In this document: positions 59,734 through 64,000 of the stretch, piece by piece
Layout of the letters: the number at the start of each line of letters is the position of its first letter
Position numbering within the stretch: position 1 is the first letter of the stretch
Assembly: GCA_965267505.1 (NCBI GenBank)
Contig: OZ254081.1
Location: 3,038,001-3,102,000 of the forward strand
DNA length: 64,000 nucleotides
From: JANQHS01 sp965267505
GTDB taxonomy: Bacteria; Bacteroidota; Bacteroidia; Cytophagales; CCMP332
Direction: 5' to 3'
The notes under the pieces: model-generated
The model's database searches: none
Told to the model about the DNA's origin: nothing
Seen by the model: the letters and a program-made list of their open reading frames with translations, nothing else
Translations under genes and position numbers: made by a program

Positions 59734-62184
59734 ATGTTTAAGAATTACCTCCTTAGTTCTCTCCGGATCATGGCCCGGAATTCTTCATTCACATTTATTA
59801 ATCTTTTTGGCTTGGCCATAGGTCTAAGTTGCTTCTTCTTGATCACGATCTTCATCCAGGATGAGCTCAGTTACGATAAGCACCAGAGCAAGGCAGATAG
59901 GATCTATAGATTGAGGTATTTGATAAGTGAATTCGATCTTGGTAGGGTTCCTCCCATATTTAAGGAACACATCAATGATTTCTTTCCTGAAGTTGAAGCA
60001 TCAGCAAGGCTTTTTAGCAGGAGCGTAAGTGTTACTGTCAGAAAGGAAGATGGATCTGAAAAGAGATATGAGGAAGACAATGTTAATTTCAGCGATTCCG
60101 AATTCCTGTCAATTTTTGATCTGGAACTGGTTAATGGAAGTCTAGATGAAGCATTGGACGATCCTTTCACGGTCATTTTAAACCAGGAGATCGCAGAGAA
60201 ATATTTTCCGGGTCTTGACCCAATAGGAAAGACAGTAACAATGGAAGGGGAATCAAACTTTGAGGTGATCGCAGTTGTAAAGGACTTCCCTCCAAATACA
60301 CATACGCATTTTCAAATGCTGGTCCCATATGACAACATGTATGATATTGAGCCTGTTTCAATAAGGGAAAACATACGGGCAAATTTTCAACAAAACTGGA
60401 TGGTAAGCCATTCTCCAACCTATATCCTTCTGAAAGAGGGAGAGGATGTGAACTCAGTAAACGATCGCTTTGCCGATTGGGTAAGTGAAAAGATCCCTGA
60501 AAACATGAACAAGGGACAAAGTTTTGAGCTACAACCACTTTTGGATATTCATTTGAACAACGCTGTGAGTGCTCAATCGGAGCCATCGGGCAGTCCCGAG
60601 TTCCTTTGGATATTTGGCACTGTGGGCCTCTTAACTCTGATCATTGCCTGTATTAATTATATAAACCTCAGCACTGCAAAATCTCTTCAAAGAGGGAAAG
60701 AGATAGCAATGAGGAAGGTCCTTGGAGCGCGAAGAATGAGTGTCGGGATCCAGTTTCTTGCGGAATCATTTTTAGTCACGCTTTTTGCCTCTTTTTTTGC
60801 CCTACTTTTCAGCTTACTTTTTTTACCGTTAATGAATGGTCTGACAGGGAAAGAATTGGAAGGATCCGTTTTCATGGATCCAATTTTCATACTTGGGTTT
60901 CTACTGATAACCATCATTACGGGGCTATTGGCTGGGGTCTATCCTTCGATCTTTGTTTCTGGATTTCCGCCCTTGAAGAATATACAAAGCCGATTTTCCA
61001 ATGCAATAAATAAGGGGGCAAACCTATCTTTTCGGAGAGTTTTGATCGTGATTCAATTCTCAATATCGATTCTTTTGATCTCAAGTACCTTGGTCATTTA
61101 TCAGCAATTTCAGCTATTCAAAGACCAGGAATTGGGATTCAATAAAGAATCTATGGTAACCGCAAGAATTCAAAGTCAAAATTTCAATTCGGTTTTCGGT
61201 GGTGTAGACGAGCAAATGAGAAACAAGCTCAACTCATTTGAGAATGAGATCGCCTCTATCCCCGGCGTTAAGGCAAGTACCCTTAGCTCAGTTGCTCCTG
61301 GATTTGGAATGGTTAGTCGAAATATAATTCCAGAAGGCTTTACCTCCGATGATCATATGCTATGCGCAGTTATGTCCATAGATTACGACTTCATTCCCAC
61401 TTATGAAATTGAATTGCTTGAAGGAAGGAATTTTGGAGTAGCATATGGGACCGACCATACCTCGGCTTTCATAATTAATGAATCGGCGGTAGAAGAGTTC
61501 CAATTTGGCTCACCCGAAGAAGCTATTGGGAAGGAGATAAATATTGAAGGCAAGGAAGGAAAGGTTGTTGGAGTTGTGGCTGACTTTAATTTCCAAGCCT
61601 TAACCGAAGCTTTAAGGCCCCTGGTCCTTGAGATCTTTGTGCCCCAATTCAATACCTTTTCAATGCGGTTAGAAAACCAAAATGCCCGTAAAACCCTGGG
61701 TGAGATTGAAGGGGTTTGGAACAAATTCTTTCCAACCGAAACCTTTGACTATCGTTTTCTGGATGAGGCTTTACTTGAGAACTATGAGAGTCAGGAAAGG
61801 TTTGGTCAATTGATTGGCTACTTTGCCTTTCTGGCCATCCTGATTTCATGTTTAGGTTCCTATGGTATGATTCTATTTATTGCCTCCCAAAAGGAGAAAG
61901 AGATCGGGATCAGAAAAGTACTGGGGGCCAGCATTGCTCAAATTGTAATGATGCTCAACAATCGCTTTAGCTGGTTGGTTGTGATATCCGTAGTTCTAGC
62001 TTGGCCGATGACTTACTACCTTACAAACCTATGGTTGGAGGACTTTTCATACAGAGTGGAGTTCTCTATAATTCCATTGATCCTTGGTGCATTGGTGACC
62101 CTTGGGCTGGTGTTTCTGACAGTCAGTCTGAAGTCCGTAAGCACAGCCTTATTAAATCCTGCCCAAGTATTAAAAAGAGAATAA
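59734..62184 (+). CDS. FtsX/MacB-type ABC transporter permease
   Basis: The 816-residue protein has the duplicated MacB permease layout: N-terminal helix (about 20-40), periplasmic MacB-PCD domain (about 45-270), three helices (about 285-405), a second helix plus second periplasmic domain (about 430-650) and three final helices (about 680-800). Motifs QRGKEIAMRKVLGA and EKEIGIRKVLGA mark the FtsX cytoplasmic loops. Family members act as mechanotransmitters, not pumps. No cognate ATPase gene is adjacent, which is common for such Bacteroidota permeases. The start is fixed by the FKNYLLSSLR N-terminus. Confidence 0.91.
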   Translation: MFKNYLLSSLRIMARNSSFTFINLFGLAIGLSCFFLITIFIQDELSYDKHQSKADRIYRLRYLISEFDLGRVPPIFKEHINDFFPEVEASARLFSRSVSVTVRKEDGSEKRYEEDNVNFSDSEFLSIFDLELVNGSLDEALDDPFTVILNQEIAEKYFPGLDPIGKTVTMEGESNFEVIAVVKDFPPNTHTHFQMLVPYDNMYDIEPVSIRENIRANFQQNWMVSHSPTYILLKEGEDVNSVNDRFADWVSEKIPENMNKGQSFELQPLLDIHLNNAVSAQSEPSGSPEFLWIFGTVGLLTLIIACINYINLSTAKSLQRGKEIAMRKVLGARRMSVGIQFLAESFLVTLFASFFALLFSLLFLPLMNGLTGKELEGSVFMDPIFILGFLLITIITGLLAGVYPSIFVSGFPPLKNIQSRFSNAINKGANLSFRRVLIVIQFSISILLISSTLVIYQQFQLFKDQELGFNKESMVTARIQSQNFNSVFGGVDEQMRNKLNSFENEIASIPGVKASTLSSVAPGFGMVSRNIIPEGFTSDDHMLCAVMSIDYDFIPTYEIELLEGRNFGVAYGTDHTSAFIINESAVEEFQFGSPEEAIGKEINIEGKEGKVVGVVADFNFQALTEALRPLVLEIFVPQFNTFSMRLENQNARKTLGEIEGVWNKFFPTETFDYRFLDEALLENYESQERFGQLIGYFAFLAILISCLGSYGMILFIASQKEKEIGIRKVLGASIAQIVMMLNNRFSWLVVISVVLAWPMTYYLTNLWLEDFSYRVEFSIIPLILGALVTLGLVFLTVSLKSVSTALLNPAQVLKRE

Positions 62185-62215
62185 TATCTTTAATCAAAAC
62201 CATAATCAAATTGCT

Positions 62216-62560
62216 ATGAAAAAATTTATCGTAATCTATCATGCACCTGCCGAGGCCATGGAGGGAATGGCTAATGCTACTCCAGAGGAAATGGCAGAAG
62301 GAATGAAGCCCTGGATGGAATGGGCAGCTCGTTGTGGTTCTCAATTGGTCGATATGGGAACTCCTCTTATGGGTGGAATAAGGCTTTCTCCTGATGGAGG
62401 AGCAAACCCCAGCGACAAGGAAGTAACAGGTTACTCCGTACTTCAAGCGGAGAATATGGAGGGGGCAAAGGCATTGCTTCAGGGACATCCTCATCTTAAT
62501 TGGCAAGGAGGTTGCTCTATTGAAGTTCATGAGAGTGCCCCATTGCCTGGAGAAGGATAA
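62216..62560 (+). CDS. YCII-related domain protein
   Basis: This 114-residue soluble protein with the YCII fold has KKFIVIYHAPAEAMEG at the start, WAARCGSQLVDMGTPLMGG in the middle and GYSVLQAENMEGAKALLQGHPHLNWQGGCSIEVHE at the end, including the conserved His of the family. YCII proteins are small alpha/beta dimers, some with muconolactone-isomerase-like or hydrolase activity; the role here is unknown. It lies 31 bases after the permease gene and may be co-transcribed with it. A strong hairpin follows the stop. Confidence 0.85.
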   Translation: MKKFIVIYHAPAEAMEGMANATPEEMAEGMKPWMEWAARCGSQLVDMGTPLMGGIRLSPDGGANPSDKEVTGYSVLQAENMEGAKALLQGHPHLNWQGGCSIEVHESAPLPGEG

Positions 62561-62566
62561 TGAAAA

Positions 62567-62589
62567 AGCTCCCTTGGTTCAAGGGAGCT
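62567..62589. terminator. Hairpin after the YCII gene, probable terminator
   Basis: AGCTCCCTTG and CAAGGGAGCT form a perfect 10-base stem with a three-base loop, six bases after the stop codon. The T-run (TTTTT) lies on the minus-strand side; on the plus strand the sequence after the stem is CAATTTCCC, so plus-strand termination is less certain. Confidence 0.6.
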
Positions 62590-62646
62590 CAATTTCCCTG
62601 CTTTTTGGGAGTTGCATAAATTCAGGTGGGGCTAAAGAATAAAGCC

Positions 62647-63006
62647 ATGAAAATTATCCCAAGAATTCCCCTGCTAGCCTTTGTTTTCTTTACGATCTTC
62701 TTGACTTCTTGCGAAGAGGAAGATGATGTCACCTGGGCTGCACTAACCGTTCGTGTCACAGGAACTCTATCCGGAAACCCAAGAGAAGATGTGAAGATCA
62801 CTCTTTACGCAACAGAGGATGATGCCAAAAATGAGGTGAATCCCGTTGCCGGCCCCAAATTCACTAACGAAGACGGAGAAGTAGATTTTGGGGCTTTAAC
62901 GATCGGAAAGAGGTATTGGATAAGAGGTGTTAAGGTCCTGGTATATTACAAACAGACCAAGGAGATGAAATCCGGATGGAACACCTTCAGGTTTTCAATA
63001 ATTTGA
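62647..63006 (+). CDS. Small lipoprotein of unknown function
   Basis: This lipoprotein has about 119 residues, with signal peptide LLAFVFFTIFLTSC and lipid-modified Cys near residue 19, followed by EEEDD, which favours outer-membrane sorting or surface display in Bacteroidota. The mature part is one beta-rich domain resembling a transthyretin/carboxypeptidase-regulatory fold (VRVTGTLSGNPREDVKITLYATEDDAK...). The ATG at 62647 is preferred over a GTG seven codons upstream. No partner is evident. It converges on the partial gene at the window edge with a ten-base gap. Confidence 0.78.
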   Translation: MKIIPRIPLLAFVFFTIFLTSCEEEDDVTWAALTVRVTGTLSGNPREDVKITLYATEDDAKNEVNPVAGPKFTNEDGEVDFGALTIGKRYWIRGVKVLVYYKQTKEMKSGWNTFRFSII

Positions 63007-63016
63007 TCAGAACCCG

Positions 63017-64000
63017 TTAAATGGGATCCTCAGAACTTATGAAACGGGTCTCGTTTTTATCCCAGACTGAATAAGATTCAACTTCACCCCATCCCAGGAA
63101 TTTAAACCTGAATCCTACGAACCTCCCCATGGTTTTTTCATAATTCTGTGTAAGGACAGTCTCGCTGTTAATGCTTATCTCAACTTCCTGCTCCTTATTC
63201 AATATTTCTATGTCGGTGAAATCAGTAAGGTCGCAACCTAAGGCACTCAGGTCGTACCGCTTTCCATTTCTGTAAACATCGTTAACCATCATGCCCATGT
63301 CCGAGCTACAGCCGGTTTTGCCAAATGGGAAGATCATTGCACCCTTGGAGCCAATTATGTAGATCCAGACAGTTTTGCACACTCCCCAGGGATTAGTTGT
63401 ATTGTTTTTAATCCTGGCCTTCAACCGAAAATTATCTCCCGAAACATTCCCATAATCCTCTATTAGATGGAAACGGGTGGTCATTTCCTCCTCCAGAGAT
63501 TCCAACTCCGGAGTGAACTCCTCTGGTAATTCTAAGGCTATCCCTTCATCTCGAATAGGTTTGAAATAAGCCGGAACAGGTTCGTGGTCTACAGTTCCAA
63601 GCCAACCTTGATTACTCAGGAATAGGTCGTGTTCAGAAACCAAGATTCCATCAAGAATGAGCTTTGCTCTGAAATAGCCAGGGAAATAGTATATGCCAGT
63701 GGCCTGACTTTCCTCGGCATCCATATGGATGGTTTTTGTCTTATCCCAATACTGTTGAATGACTACCGAGTCTGGCCGATTAGCTCCAAGCTCTAGATTA
63801 AAAACAACCGAATTAGGAAATCCTTCTGAAACCGAATGGCTGCTAAAGCGGATACCTGAAAAATCTATTGGCTCAGGGGGAGAACCTGTGCTCAATAGAA
63901 AAACCATGAACAAGGCGGCGGAAAATCCTATGCCTATGTAAATACTCTTTTTTGGAACCCCCTTGATCCTTGAAACCCTTGGCTTAGTCTTTTTAATATC
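63017..64000 (-). CDS. Membrane-anchored hypothetical protein, start beyond the right edge
   Basis: The frame is open from 63017 to the last base of the window with no stop, so the N-terminus is incomplete. A basic leader (KKTKPRVSRIKGVPKKS) is followed by a single membrane helix (IYIGIGFSAALFMVFLLS) and a long extracytoplasmic, beta-rich domain of about 280 residues with paired cysteines (CSSD, ALGCD). A TTG at 63913 is in frame but would cut through the helix, so it is not a likely start. I do not recognise a family; the role is unknown. Confidence 0.7.
   Translation of the reverse strand, partial: DIKKTKPRVSRIKGVPKKSIYIGIGFSAALFMVFLLSTGSPPEPIDFSGIRFSSHSVSEGFPNSVVFNLELGANRPDSVVIQQYWDKTKTIHMDAEESQATGIYYFPGYFRAKLILDGILVSEHDLFLSNQGWLGTVDHEPVPAYFKPIRDEGIALELPEEFTPELESLEEEMTTRFHLIEDYGNVSGDNFRLKARIKNNTTNPWGVCKTVWIYIIGSKGAMIFPFGKTGCSSDMGMMVNDVYRNGKRYDLSALGCDLTDFTDIEILNKEQEVEISINSETVLTQNYEKTMGRFVGFRFKFLGWGEVESYSVWDKNETRFISSEDPI

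Noticed and set aside
63011..63055. ACCCGTT/AACGGGT pair with a following T-run after the small lipoprotein gene, possible terminator
   Set aside because: The loop would be 24 bases, and the element lies inside the coding end of the convergent gene. Too weak to list as a terminator.
1..64000. tRNA, rRNA, riboswitch, integrase, transposase or plasmid-type genes
   Set aside because: I looked for their usual signatures on both strands and found none. Short structured RNAs could still be missed without a covariance search.

Overview
The window is a contiguous chromosomal segment of a Bacteroidota bacterium, most likely an aerobic marine member of the Cytophagales or Flavobacteriales lineages. 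The placement rests on type IX secretion (T9SS) C-terminal sorting domains on three large secreted proteins, a PorP/SprF-family outer-membrane protein, a gliding-motility-type C-terminal domain, a carboxypeptidase-regulatory-like TonB receptor, DUF6134, DUF983 and 7TMR-DISM families, and promoter boxes that fit the Bacteroidota TAnnTTTG -7 consensus. I see no rRNA, tRNA, CRISPR array, prophage or insertion sequence. No gene-free stretch exceeds about 300 bases. About 55 genes fill the window, and all 13 convergent gene pairs abut or overlap.

Layout. 1-4.8 kb: an AI-2E-type permease, a DksA-like zinc-finger protein, and a tightly overlapping egtB-egtD-DUF427-hypothetical operon (ergothioneine-type chemistry) with a palindrome over its promoter region. 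4.8-13 kb: a secreted T9SS protein, a four-gene minus-strand operon of membrane proteins ending in a PLP-dependent aminotransferase-fold enzyme, an unrecognised coiled-coil protein and a short AMP nucleosidase. 13-22.5 kb: a tricorn-like protease, EcsC and TMEM175-like proteins, a lipoprotein of the metallo-beta-lactamase (MBL) fold, and a TonB receptor divergent from a DtxR/MntR-family regulator, with a DtxR-like operator between them.

22.4-32.3 kb is the most striking region. It holds a two-gene operon coding for a giant (about 2,677 aa) surface adhesin with 26 tandem 80-residue repeats and a gliding-motility C-terminal domain, followed one base later by a PorP/SprF-OmpA fusion that probably helps export or anchor it.

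32.4-48 kb: a PEGA-caspase lipoprotein, beta-carbonic anhydrase, tryptophan 2,3-dioxygenase, a membrane class III nucleotide cyclase, an OFA-type major facilitator transporter, a TetR regulator with two near-identical operators and two downstream genes, an FG-GAP/ASPIC T9SS protein, and an AraC regulator divergent from a 7TM histidine kinase. 48-54 kb: a stand-alone IF-2 N-domain-like protein, a nucleoside phosphorylase, and a yceI-marR-photolyase group with matching palindromic operators. A DUF4396 protein with an HMA-like N-terminus and an M35-like metallopeptidase follow. 54-64 kb: a SulP transporter with a small acidic membrane protein upstream, a DOPA-dioxygenase-like enzyme, a LytTR regulator, a pirin, an FtsX/MacB-type permease, a YCII protein, a small lipoprotein, and a membrane-anchored protein whose start lies beyond the right edge.

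Regulatory signals are unusually legible. Several -7 boxes lie exactly four bases before a start codon, suggesting leaderless mRNAs. Three regulators (TetR, MarR, DtxR types) each have a palindrome at their own promoter. No wholly new multi-gene system can be proven from the sequence. The adhesin/PorP-OmpA pair and the MarR-yceI-photolyase regulon are the strongest candidates for follow-up.
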